A stretch of 48,452 nucleotides of DNA. Source: Spirochaetaceae bacterium. Its GTDB lineage: Bacteria; Spirochaetota; Spirochaetia; Treponematales; Breznakiellaceae. Of this stretch, positions 35,827 through 42,981 are shown one piece after another. The notes beneath the pieces are model-generated. The model ran no database searches and had not been told where the DNA came from. It saw only the letters and a program-made list of their open reading frames with translations. Every line of letters starts with the position of its first letter. Position 1 is the first letter of the stretch. The translations under genes and the position numbers were made by a program. The stretch covers positions 1-48,452 of the forward strand of contig JAITER010000032.1 in NCBI GenBank assembly GCA_031281945.1, given 5' to 3'.

Positions 35827-35878
35827 AAGCCGCAAGAAAGCGAAACTTGCGAATCTTTGTTTCGTCTTCTTGCGGCTT
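35827..35878 (-). promoter_or_regulatory. long hairpin between p19 and DUF2318 genes
   Basis: Arms of about 20 nt (AAGCCGCAAGAA...GAAAC against GTTTCG...TTCTTGCGGCTT, two mismatches) with a 12-nt loop, ending 17 bp before the DUF2318 ATG. On the transcript it lies in the 150-nt gap after P19. It could be a partial terminator or 3' stabiliser raising P19 levels over the membrane genes. Confidence 0.55.
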
Positions 35879-35959
35879 CTCTAATTTTAGCGGGCGGCGC
35901 CGGCGTAAACAATTACGCAGGCCTTGCGGCTTTAAGACGGCGCCCCTAAAAAAAGGCTT

Positions 35960-36568
35960 TTACCAGGCTGGGCCGGCGTAATCGACGTCCCATTCGGCGG
36001 TTAAGGGGGCGCCCCAGAATCTGCCCGGAACGCCGGTTTCCTGGTCTACGTGGAGTACATAGCCCTGGGCTTCCGGGTTTTGTATCATAAAGCGGAACTT
36101 GTAAGTTCCAGGCCCGCCCGCTCCCGGCAACTTGATGTTGGCGCCGTAGTGCGGCCCGTCGCTTGCGTTCATCGGCATAAACGTGCCTTCAATTTTTTCC
36201 CCGCTGGACCTTATAACTTCGTATTGAACCGTCAGGTTAGGCACAAAATCGCCCACTCCGTAGCCCAGATCGTTTTCCGCGGCGGAAATATCCGCTTCAA
36301 TGTGCATATCGGACTGTGAGGCCGGAAGACCGGCGCCCGCCGGAAGCATATCCACCGGCTGAAAATAGACCCCGGCTACATTTAACGGCCCAAGCACGAA
36401 ATCATCGCCAAGCGAAAATTCGGTGAAACCCGCTTCATCGGCGGCTGGCGCCGTGTTTTCAGGGCGGCTTACGGCCTGTTTGTCGTCGGATTGCTTGTTA
36501 CAAGCCAAAAAAGCCGCGGACGCGAAAGTCAAGATCAGAAAAACCGCAATCAGATTCCTGTTTTTCAT
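35960..36568 (-). CDS. P19/Tp34-family iron-transport lipoprotein
   Basis: Periplasmic metal-binding lipoprotein of 202 aa, homologous to Treponema pallidum Tp34 and Campylobacter P19, which bind copper/iron as immunoglobulin-fold dimers. Lipobox FLAC places the lipidated Cys at 23. Conserved pieces are LGPLNVAGVYFQPVDMLPAG, HIEADISA with a metal-site His and Glu, MPMNASDGPHYGANI with the Met and His of the metal site, and the C-terminal H-V-D segment. Location between FTR1 and the Fe-S membrane protein is exactly that of p19. It has AAGGAGAA before the ATG. Confidence 0.93.
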   Translation of the reverse strand: MKNRNLIAVFLILTFASAAFLACNKQSDDKQAVSRPENTAPAADEAGFTEFSLGDDFVLGPLNVAGVYFQPVDMLPAGAGLPASQSDMHIEADISAAENDLGYGVGDFVPNLTVQYEVIRSSGEKIEGTFMPMNASDGPHYGANIKLPGAGGPGTYKFRFMIQNPEAQGYVLHVDQETGVPGRFWGAPLTAEWDVDYAGPAW

Positions 36569-36666
36569 TGTACTAGATTCTCCTTATAAAATTTTCTCGC
36601 AATCAAGAGATTGTGAGTTAAAGCCAAATGTCGTAAAACCGCGCCGCCTTTTTGCGGGCGGGCTGT

Positions 36667-38202
36667 TTACGCAGATTTTTCCGCCGCTTTGCGGGCGGCG
36701 TTTTTCGCCCGTTTTAACTGTATTACGAAAGTCGCGGCCGTAACCGCCAGCAGGGCCGCTTGCGGTATGAAGGTTTCCATGGTTGGATACAGCCCCAGTA
36801 TGTCCACAGACGGAATCCCGGGGAGCGGGGTGGCGGGTATCACGTTCCCTTCCTGCAATTCTTTAATTCCGTTTCCGGTAAATGTAACTGACATAAGGAA
36901 AAGCAGAGCCCCCGTTCCCAGGAAAAAGGGTTTTAACGGCAGTTTAACGCTTAAAGCGCGTATCAATATGTATATAACCACCAGAGCTACGGAGCCCAAG
37001 CCTAAACCAAGCCAAATCATGCTGGTGTAGGTTTCAACGCCGGCCAGAAGCGCCTGGTAAAACAGTATGGTTTCGGCCCCTTCGCGAAAAACCGCCAGAA
37101 ACGCCGCGAAAGCCAGTGAAAACATGCTGCCTTTGGTTATGGCCGCTTGAGCTTTGCCTTCTATGTAGGAAGCCCACGCTTCAGCTTCGGATTTGGAAAC
37201 CATCCAGTTGCTTACATAAAACAACACCGCTACAGCCAGAAGCATGACGGAGCCTTCAATTATCTCCTGGTTGCGCCCGCCTGAAACGCTGGTTATCTGA
37301 TTCAACACCCAGGCCATGACAACGCTCATCGCAAGGGCCGCGAGGGAACCCCAATACACGGGCCGCACCCGTTTTTTGTTGCCGCTTTTAAGCAGGTAGG
37401 CGATAATGGCGCCTACTATCAGGATAGCCTCAAAACCTTCCCTAACGATGATGAGCAGGGCTTCCAGGAAAACAACCACGGCGCTTTCCTTCCTTCCGTC
37501 AAGCTGTTCCGCATCCTCCGAAAGCCAGGCCGCCAGGTCGTCCAGACCCGCCTTAACTTCCTGCGGCGGCGCTTTTTCGTTTATCGCCCTCTTTATAAAA
37601 CTAAACTGGTATTCCACCTTGGCCGCCCTCGCGCCGGATATACGGCTTAAGGTAACCCTTTCAAAACCGGTTTTCTCGTAAAACTGAAAGTATGCGGCGT
37701 CCACCTTTCCTTTCGCGCCCGCCCCGTCCGAGGCGGCGTAAAGCGAGGCGGCCTCCTTCAAAAGAGCGCCCATTTCGTCTGAAATTTTCTTCCAGTTGCG
37801 CCCCGAAGCGACCGGTTCTTCTTTCCCGTCAAGCCTTCTCGCCGTTACGGAGAGCAGGTGGTTTAGCTGGTTAAAATCTTCCCGCATCTCGCTTTGGGAT
37901 TTTCCAGCCGTCAAAGAAGCTTTAACATAATTGAACCAGTCGTCTATATTTTCCGCTCTGGCCGGTGAAATAATAGAGCGGACGTTTTTTTCAAAATCCC
38001 CCAGGTAACGTTCCGTGTAGGCCTCGTTTACCAGGTCTACGGCTCCATGAACGTCTCCCGCCACAAAACGGTAATACGCCTCGCTCAAAACAAGGCGCAT
38101 TTCACGTTCAGCCTCTTCCCAGGGCCCCGCCTCCGCGAAAACCGGAGAAGCGGCTGTAAAAACAGCGAACGTTAGAATAAAAAGCGTCGATTTTTCGCTC
38201 AA
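36667..38202 (-). CDS. FTR1-family iron permease with periplasmic N-domain
   Basis: Iron permease of 511 aa, read from TTG 38202 with AGGAGGG just upstream. Residues 1-23 are a signal peptide (ending VFAEA), about 25-235 form two homologous helical periplasmic repeats (MRLVLSEAYYRFVAGD; MGALLKEAASLYAASDG), and seven spans follow. The two R-E-G-x-E iron motifs are REGFE (254-258) and REGAE (373-377). This N-extended form is that of FetM and Cj1658, partner of P19. First gene of the operon 38202-30717. Confidence 0.94.
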   Translation of the reverse strand: MSEKSTLFILTFAVFTAASPVFAEAGPWEEAEREMRLVLSEAYYRFVAGDVHGAVDLVNEAYTERYLGDFEKNVRSIISPARAENIDDWFNYVKASLTAGKSQSEMREDFNQLNHLLSVTARRLDGKEEPVASGRNWKKISDEMGALLKEAASLYAASDGAGAKGKVDAAYFQFYEKTGFERVTLSRISGARAAKVEYQFSFIKRAINEKAPPQEVKAGLDDLAAWLSEDAEQLDGRKESAVVVFLEALLIIVREGFEAILIVGAIIAYLLKSGNKKRVRPVYWGSLAALAMSVVMAWVLNQITSVSGGRNQEIIEGSVMLLAVAVLFYVSNWMVSKSEAEAWASYIEGKAQAAITKGSMFSLAFAAFLAVFREGAETILFYQALLAGVETYTSMIWLGLGLGSVALVVIYILIRALSVKLPLKPFFLGTGALLFLMSVTFTGNGIKELQEGNVIPATPLPGIPSVDILGLYPTMETFIPQAALLAVTAATFVIQLKRAKNAARKAAEKSA

Positions 38203-38214
38203 TAAAACCCTCCT

Positions 38215-38232
38215 AGTTAGAAGATACTAACT
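38215..38232. promoter_or_regulatory. candidate operator of iron-uptake operon
   Basis: AGTTAG-AAGATA-CTAACT, a perfect 6-bp inverted repeat 13 bp upstream of the FTR1 start and abutting its ribosome-binding site. A further half-site (GCTAAC) lies at 38245-38250. Position and symmetry suit a metal-responsive repressor (DtxR/TroR or Fur type), but the sequence is not a textbook box for either. Confidence 0.45.
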
Positions 38233-38250
38233 ATGATAGCGGGTGCTAAC

Positions 38251-38571
38251 AATTTTGTATAGAGGGCCTTTTCCAAAAATCCGCGCGGTTTGATAAGCGC
38301 AGGGCGCACTCAATATGGCGCTTTCCGGCGTAACCGCCGCTGGTTGCCGAAAGGCTAATCCAGGTCTTAAAGGCGGCGTCCGGGACTGCGCAAGCATAAA
38401 TGAGCTTAAGGCTGCCTTTCCGGCATGAAAAATATCAACGCGGCGTTTATAAATGAGGATGCGCCTCAAAACAAGCGGCTTCAATGTGATGCGCAGCGCG
38501 GAGGAAGCCGGCGCGGTTTGATAAACGGGCGCCGCCTGACCGCAGACGCGCCGCAAACAAGCATGGAAGAC
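38251..38571. other. intergenic upstream of iron operon
   Basis: About 320 bp without a credible gene. A 17-bp direct repeat, GCGCGGTTTGATAARCG, occurs near 38283 and 38511. A minus frame of about 109 codons is open here but has no ribosome-binding site or family features. The iron operon promoter must lie near the left end. Confidence 0.4.
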
Positions 38572-38599
38572 TTGACTTTTGTCATAAATTCGCTTTAAT
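38572..38599 (+). promoter_or_regulatory. sigma-70-like promoter
   Basis: TTGACT (38572-38577) and TTTAAT (38594-38599) with 16-bp spacing, each one mismatch from consensus. Initiation would fall at about 38606, almost on the ATG at 38608 and just before the C15 tract. It may drive the possible short frame at 38608 and the lipoprotein gene at 38867. Confidence 0.55.
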
Positions 38600-38607
38600 A
38601 TGCGCTT

Positions 38608-38837
38608 ATGAAACAGGTTTACTTCGCATTTGACCCCCCCCCCCCCCCGTTAGCTTAAGCTGTAAAAAAAACAACGCCGCCGTCTTTTTTAACTTACACG
38701 TGAATTTTCTTTTAGTCTGCGTTTTATGCGCCGCAATCAACATCCAGCCGCGTCTGGAAGAAATTATAAATCAAATAAATGATTATTTAAGCAAAAAAAT
38801 TACTCGCTGTTTTTTTAAGTTCAAAAACGCGCTTTAA
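38608..38837 (+). pseudogene. possible phase-variable short ORF, off by C-tract length
   Basis: ATG 38608 opens MKQVYFAFD and runs into 15 C residues (38634-38648). With 15 Cs the frame ends at once (PPPPPLA, stop). With 13 or 16 Cs it would stay open to TAA 38835-38837, giving about 75 aa with one hydrophobic stretch (VFFNLHVNFLLVCVLCAAIN) and an amphipathic tail. With 14 Cs it stops at TAG. No Shine-Dalgarno precedes the ATG, but the promoter places the RNA start within a few bases of it, so translation would be leaderless. I recognise no family; it may be only an untranslated leader. Confidence 0.3.
38634..38648 (+). repeat. homopolymer C15
   Basis: Fifteen consecutive C residues, a length at which slipped-strand mispairing is expected. 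It lies about 35 bp downstream of a good -10 and 219 bp upstream of the small lipoprotein gene. True length may vary between cells or be misread in assembly. Confidence 0.9.
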
Positions 38838-38866
38838 GCGTTTTAAAAAATATAGAGGAGATAAAA

Positions 38867-39277
38867 ATGGCAGAGAGAAAAATTATTGGAAGGCGGTTTT
38901 TAGCGGTTCTGGCCGCGGCCCTCGCGCTCGCCTGCGCGGGTTGCGCCAGCGTTCAAAGCGCGCTGGGCGCTATGTTTTACGCGGGAAAGGAAACGGAAGC
39001 TTCAAGAATGTTGCTTGACGGCGCCAACGACATTATACTCGCAAAAGAGGACGGCGTGCGGCTGGATGCGTTTAGGGCGGCGTTTGAGAGAAAATTCTCC
39101 GTGAGCGCTTATTCTCATAACGTGATAAATTTATCCAACGCAAGCGCCGCGTTTACTTACAAAGGCGCAAAATACAAGCTTTCCCTTCGCGGCATACCGA
39201 ATAGCGCCGGAACCGGGTTTGATAAGATTACAAGCGCCTCGGGTTGCAAAGATGTAACCCCGCCGCCAAAAAAATAA
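38867..39277 (+). CDS. small lipoprotein, unknown function
   Basis: A 136-aa protein with GAGGAG about 7 bp before ATG 38867. The N-terminal hydrophobic segment ends in a lipobox (CAGC, Cys26; Cys23 is an alternative). The mature part has an amphipathic helix (EASRMLLDGANDIILAKEDG), a FRAAFERKFSVSAYSHNVIN stretch and a beta-rich AFTYKGAKYKLSLRG end, finishing with PPPKK. I do not recognise the family. It stands alone between two 15-base homopolymers, and the C15 tract lies in its probable leader, so its expression may vary. Confidence 0.72.
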   Translation: MAERKIIGRRFLAVLAAALALACAGCASVQSALGAMFYAGKETEASRMLLDGANDIILAKEDGVRLDAFRAAFERKFSVSAYSHNVINLSNASAAFTYKGAKYKLSLRGIPNSAGTGFDKITSASGCKDVTPPPKK

Positions 39278-39367
39278 GATGATTGGCGCCGCGCTCAAAA
39301 ACCGGCGCCGGAACGCCCCCGCCGCGTCTGCGGCTTTCGCGCCGGGCGAGGGCGGGTTTCGCCCGGC

Positions 39368-39382
39368 GGGGGGGGGGGGGGG
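39368..39382 (+). repeat. homopolymer G15
   Basis: Fifteen consecutive G residues in the gap between the convergent lipoprotein and TonB-receptor genes, about 90 bp after the lipoprotein stop. With the C15 tract at 38634 it makes a 15-bp inverted repeat around the lipoprotein gene. A short frame from ATG 39279 crosses it but lacks any ribosome-binding site. Confidence 0.9.
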
Positions 39383-39492
39383 CCTTGTAAGCGCTATGCT
39401 TCGCAAGGCCGCCGTATCGGGCTGTGGAGAGCGGCGCGGGAGGTTCACCTGGAGTAAAGGCTGAAACTGCGCATACACAACGGGTTTTAGGC

Positions 39493-42207
39493 TTAATAAC
39501 TTAAAGTAAGGCCGAAAGACGGTATTACAATGGGTATTTGGTAAGACGCGGTTTCGCTTCCTTCTACGACCTCGCCTGTATAAGCGTCGAAAGACTCGTT
39601 TTTTTGGCGGGATTGCACAAAGAAAAGGCAGTTTTCAAGCCCTATATATATTTCGCCTTGAGACTTGCCTCTTTTATTGAACATATAAAACGAAAATTTT
39701 AAATCCAGCGGCAAAGAAAAACCGTCCCGTTGTTCATCTGAGTATGTAAGCTGCCGTTTGTATTTTTCGATTAAATACGCTTTATCAATAGTTCCGTCCG
39801 GCATAATAAGGACGGGGTAGGCTTTAGGCTTTCCCGCTACGGCCCTGGGCGCGCCGGAAGCAAAGCCAAAACGGGCGCTTATTCCGGTGTTGGGCGCGGG
39901 TTTTATGCTTAACACCAAATTTAAGTTATGGAACCTATGAAACTGCGGGTAGCGCCACTCCTCATTATCCACAATTGAATAGCCGTCTTGCGAAATTTTT
40001 TTGGGATTGTTGTAACGCGCCCAATTAAAAGAATACGCTATCCAGCCTTCTATAAAACGGCCGGATTTTTTTTGAAGTATAAGGTCAAAGCCGGCTATGC
40101 GGGACTTTCCGTCAAAAAAATAGGCGGGGGAGGTTTCGCCGCTTACTTTTGTAAGAGTGAGAGCGTAGCCTCTGTCAAAACCGTATTTGTAATAACCTTC
40201 TATATTAAATGAATAGAAATCCAGAAAATCCAATCGCGCGCCCAAAAGACCCGCAAAGCTGCGGTTTTGTTTTATTTGGTATGAGCCTTCAGATTTTTGT
40301 AAAACTGACGTATCCGCCATGGAAGAAAAAAAGCCGCTTCCAGCGGTTATGCTAAATGAATCAAGGGCGCCTTTATCTTTAAAAATATTGAAATCTATAT
40401 TTAAGCGCGGATTTAAAACGAAAGGGGCGTCCGCCGAAAAATCTTCGCTTTCAAATTGAAAATAATCTGTTCGCAAGCCCAATTCAACCGCTATTTTATT
40501 CATCGGACTCGCCCACTCAACAAGGGCGTAAGCGCCGGCTTCCGCTGTTTTATGCGTACTTTCAACGTCTATGCTTAAAGGCCGCGAAATATAGCCTTCG
40601 CCCGAAAAAAAACCGCCTGACGGAATATCGACGACGCCGGGGTAGAGTAGTTGCATATAATCCGCGAAATAAGAGACGGGAACGTCCACCATTAGGTCGT
40701 CTACTTTTTGCTTTTGAGTGATGTTTCTCCAGACGCCCTGCGCCCCAACAGCCCCCGTAAAGCCGGCTCCCATATTCCAGTCCGCATCAAAACGCCCCTG
40801 AAAATTGGTTTCCGTCCCGTCTATATCCATGTTTACTTTCAAATAAATTGGGTAGGATTCGTATTGTTGTTTGTAAAAATAGTCCTTTAAAGCGCCGAAA
40901 TATTTTTCTGTAAACGCCTCGTTGTAGCGTATCCATTGGTCGGCGAATATGACGCCGTCTGTTTTAACATCGCCCGTTCCGGCTCCGGCGGTTGCTTTTA
41001 AAGCCAAAAACGGCAACGGGCTGAATAAAACCTGGCTTGTGATAAATGTGCGGAATGTTGAGTAGTCAAACGAAAAATCCATACGATTTATGCCGCCAGG
41101 CTTGTCGTCTACTTTTGGAACGTCCGAGGCGTCGAATTCGTTTTTGTAATTAAACCCCACGCCGTCCGCGCCCGCGAAACCGTTTAGTTTTAAAAGCAAA
41201 TTGTTCGAAATGTTGTACCAGCCGGAAAAAGAGACGGTGCGTATATAAAGCGGCGTGGTAAAAGCGTTTATCGCGTCCAGCGCCTCGTTTTCTGTTACGG
41301 TGGAAAGGCCTTTAGCCGCCGCGAAAAAAAGGTCGTAATAGGTCGCTTTTCCCATCACCATAAAGCCGCCTTTGCCGTTAAACGGAAACGAAATGTTTAA
41401 GTTCGCCGTGCTTGTGGAAATCGCGGCCTCAAAATCCACGGAGTAGGGGTCCGGCTTTCTGGAAGTAATTTCCAGCAGGGCGGAAGTCGCGCCGCCAAAA
41501 CGCGAAGAAAACACGCCGTGATAAAGTTGCGCCTTGTCTATGGCCCGGGGGTCGAATATCGAGACGGAGCCTCCCCAAAAGTAAGGGTCTTTTATATAAA
41601 AGCCGTCGTAAACAGCCATAAGATCGCCAGGCTCGCCGCCGCGTATGGAGGGCGCCGGATCGAAAACTCCGGCGTAGCCGACGCCCGGAAGCAGTTTTAC
41701 CGAAGACATAACGTCTTCTATAACGCCTATTTCAGCCGTTCTCGCAAGGTTTTCGCCGCCTATGGAAACTCCCCGCCCGCTTTGCGCGTCCGTCCCGCCT
41801 AAACTTTTTTCGGCTTCTATTACAAGTTCGCGGTTTTCCAGCATGGTTCCAAGCCGCATCAAAACCGTAAAACTGGTTTTACCGCCGTCTTTGGAAATTA
41901 ACAGCTTTTCCGTTTCGTAGCCTGGGTAGGTTATGCGCAAAAGAACGTCGGCTCCGTCCGGAATCTGAACGGACGCCTTTCCGTCCCTTCCGCAAACAGC
42001 CCTTCCGCCGTCCGGCAATGATATTACCGCCCCTTCCAACGCTATGTCCAATTCGCCGTCCAGCGCGGAGACGCTTATTTCCCGCGCAAAAACAAAAGCC
42101 GGAAAAAACATAAAAAAAAGCAAAACGAGTTTAAAAACAAAAACTTCGCCTTTGCGGGCCTTCTTGCCGCCCGCGTTGGTTTTAGACGTATTAATGGAAT
42201 TTCGCAT
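39493..42207 (-). CDS. TonB-dependent outer-membrane receptor
   Basis: A 904-aa receptor: signal peptide (about 23-42, VFKLVLLFFMFFPAFVFA), a carboxypeptidase-regulatory-like Ig domain (about 43-118, DGELDIALEGAVISLPDGGR), plug domain (about 140-250: IEDVMSSVKLLPGV, PSIRGGEPGDLMAVYDGFYI, FSSRFGGATSALLEI) and a 22-strand-type barrel ending IPSFGLTLSY with a terminal aromatic. The Ig plus plug arrangement is common in SusC-like and related receptors; the substrate is unknown. Placement next to an iron operon hints at a metal complex but the two are separate transcripts. No obvious TonB box was picked out. Confidence 0.9.
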   Translation of the reverse strand: MRNSINTSKTNAGGKKARKGEVFVFKLVLLFFMFFPAFVFAREISVSALDGELDIALEGAVISLPDGGRAVCGRDGKASVQIPDGADVLLRITYPGYETEKLLISKDGGKTSFTVLMRLGTMLENRELVIEAEKSLGGTDAQSGRGVSIGGENLARTAEIGVIEDVMSSVKLLPGVGYAGVFDPAPSIRGGEPGDLMAVYDGFYIKDPYFWGGSVSIFDPRAIDKAQLYHGVFSSRFGGATSALLEITSRKPDPYSVDFEAAISTSTANLNISFPFNGKGGFMVMGKATYYDLFFAAAKGLSTVTENEALDAINAFTTPLYIRTVSFSGWYNISNNLLLKLNGFAGADGVGFNYKNEFDASDVPKVDDKPGGINRMDFSFDYSTFRTFITSQVLFSPLPFLALKATAGAGTGDVKTDGVIFADQWIRYNEAFTEKYFGALKDYFYKQQYESYPIYLKVNMDIDGTETNFQGRFDADWNMGAGFTGAVGAQGVWRNITQKQKVDDLMVDVPVSYFADYMQLLYPGVVDIPSGGFFSGEGYISRPLSIDVESTHKTAEAGAYALVEWASPMNKIAVELGLRTDYFQFESEDFSADAPFVLNPRLNIDFNIFKDKGALDSFSITAGSGFFSSMADTSVLQKSEGSYQIKQNRSFAGLLGARLDFLDFYSFNIEGYYKYGFDRGYALTLTKVSGETSPAYFFDGKSRIAGFDLILQKKSGRFIEGWIAYSFNWARYNNPKKISQDGYSIVDNEEWRYPQFHRFHNLNLVLSIKPAPNTGISARFGFASGAPRAVAGKPKAYPVLIMPDGTIDKAYLIEKYKRQLTYSDEQRDGFSLPLDLKFSFYMFNKRGKSQGEIYIGLENCLFFVQSRQKNESFDAYTGEVVEGSETASYQIPIVIPSFGLTLSY

Positions 42208-42599
42208 TTAAAAATATTACACAAATAACAGTTTTTTTTACATACCTTAATTTAATTAAAATGGACGTTTCCAAAATTAAAAGGCCTAAATTTAGCGGGG
42301 GCCTCATTTTTTAAATACGCCAAATTTTGAGCCGGTTTACAAGCGAGCCTTATCTTTACTATACTGATTGTAAAAGATGTGTTCCGGCGCGGAAAAGCCA
42401 ACCGGTTTGTTCGTAGTTGAAGCGCCCGCCCTGTTTTACGCCGTTGAATGGCGAGCGGCTTTAAGCGTTAATAGCGCATTGCAAGAAATAAAACGGACGG
42501 ATAGCCGCATTGTTTTTTGACGCTTCCTCACCCCCGCTAAAGCAATCTGATTTTTACGCCCCCCTTGATTAAATTATATTTTCTATTTACAGTTAGATT
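42208..42599. other. intergenic between divergent receptor and HTH gene
   Basis: About 390 bp with no gene. It must hold the receptor promoter (minus) and that of the HTH gene (plus). TTGATT near 42566 followed after 17 bp by TACAGT is a weak candidate for the latter, putting the RNA start almost at the ATG. No repeat or RNA gene was recognised. Confidence 0.4.
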
Positions 42600-42791
42600 A
42601 TGGAATTTTTAACTGTGGCAAAAATGGCTCAATTACTGGGAATTAAAAAAAACGCTGTTTATCAGCGGCTTCACAACGCGAAAATTAAACCCGTCTGTAA
42701 AGACGCTATTTATTCGCAAGCGGATTTTGAAACAATAAAGCTAATGTCAAAGGTGGGCAGGCCTAGGAAAAAGTCGCCGGCTGAAAGTTAG
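42600..42791 (+). CDS. small helix-turn-helix protein with AT-hook-like tail
   Basis: A 63-aa DNA-binding protein. Residues 3-27 (FLTVAKMAQLLGIKKNAVYQ, RLHNA) form a winged HTH of the MerR/excisionase type, followed by the wing KPVCKDAIYSQADFE. The C-terminus VGRPRKKSPAES has the GRP core flanked by basic residues found in AT-hooks that grip the minor groove. No Shine-Dalgarno precedes the ATG. It is monocistronic and might regulate the divergent receptor gene; this is inferred from position only. Confidence 0.7.
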   Translation: MEFLTVAKMAQLLGIKKNAVYQRLHNAKIKPVCKDAIYSQADFETIKLMSKVGRPRKKSPAES

Positions 42792-42981
42792 CGCGATTGG
42801 CTTTTTAAGCAAAGAGCGGCTTCGAGCTTGGGTTTGCGTCAGAAATTACGGCTTTGCGGCGCGTAAACCGCTTTTATGCGGTTTACGCTGTTTTGAAAAT
42901 CCTTGTTCTAAAATGGATGGACGCGCAGTCCGTTTCCCGCCCGGCGGTGAAAATACGCCCGCATCCTTTTGCCGCAAACGG

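Noticed and set aside
38282-38527. A 17-bp direct repeat (GCGCGGTTTGATAARCG) as a functional site
   Set aside because: Only two copies, far apart, with no relation to a promoter; recorded with the intergenic entry but not claimed.
38227-38556. A 109-codon minus frame upstream of the FTR1 gene
   Set aside because: No start signal, no domain and it would overlap the iron operon control region.
39131-39478. Minus-strand open frame over the G15 tract, and plus frame 39279-39464
   Set aside because: No ribosome-binding site, proline- or glycine-rich translation of the homopolymer, and overlap with the lipoprotein gene for the minus one.
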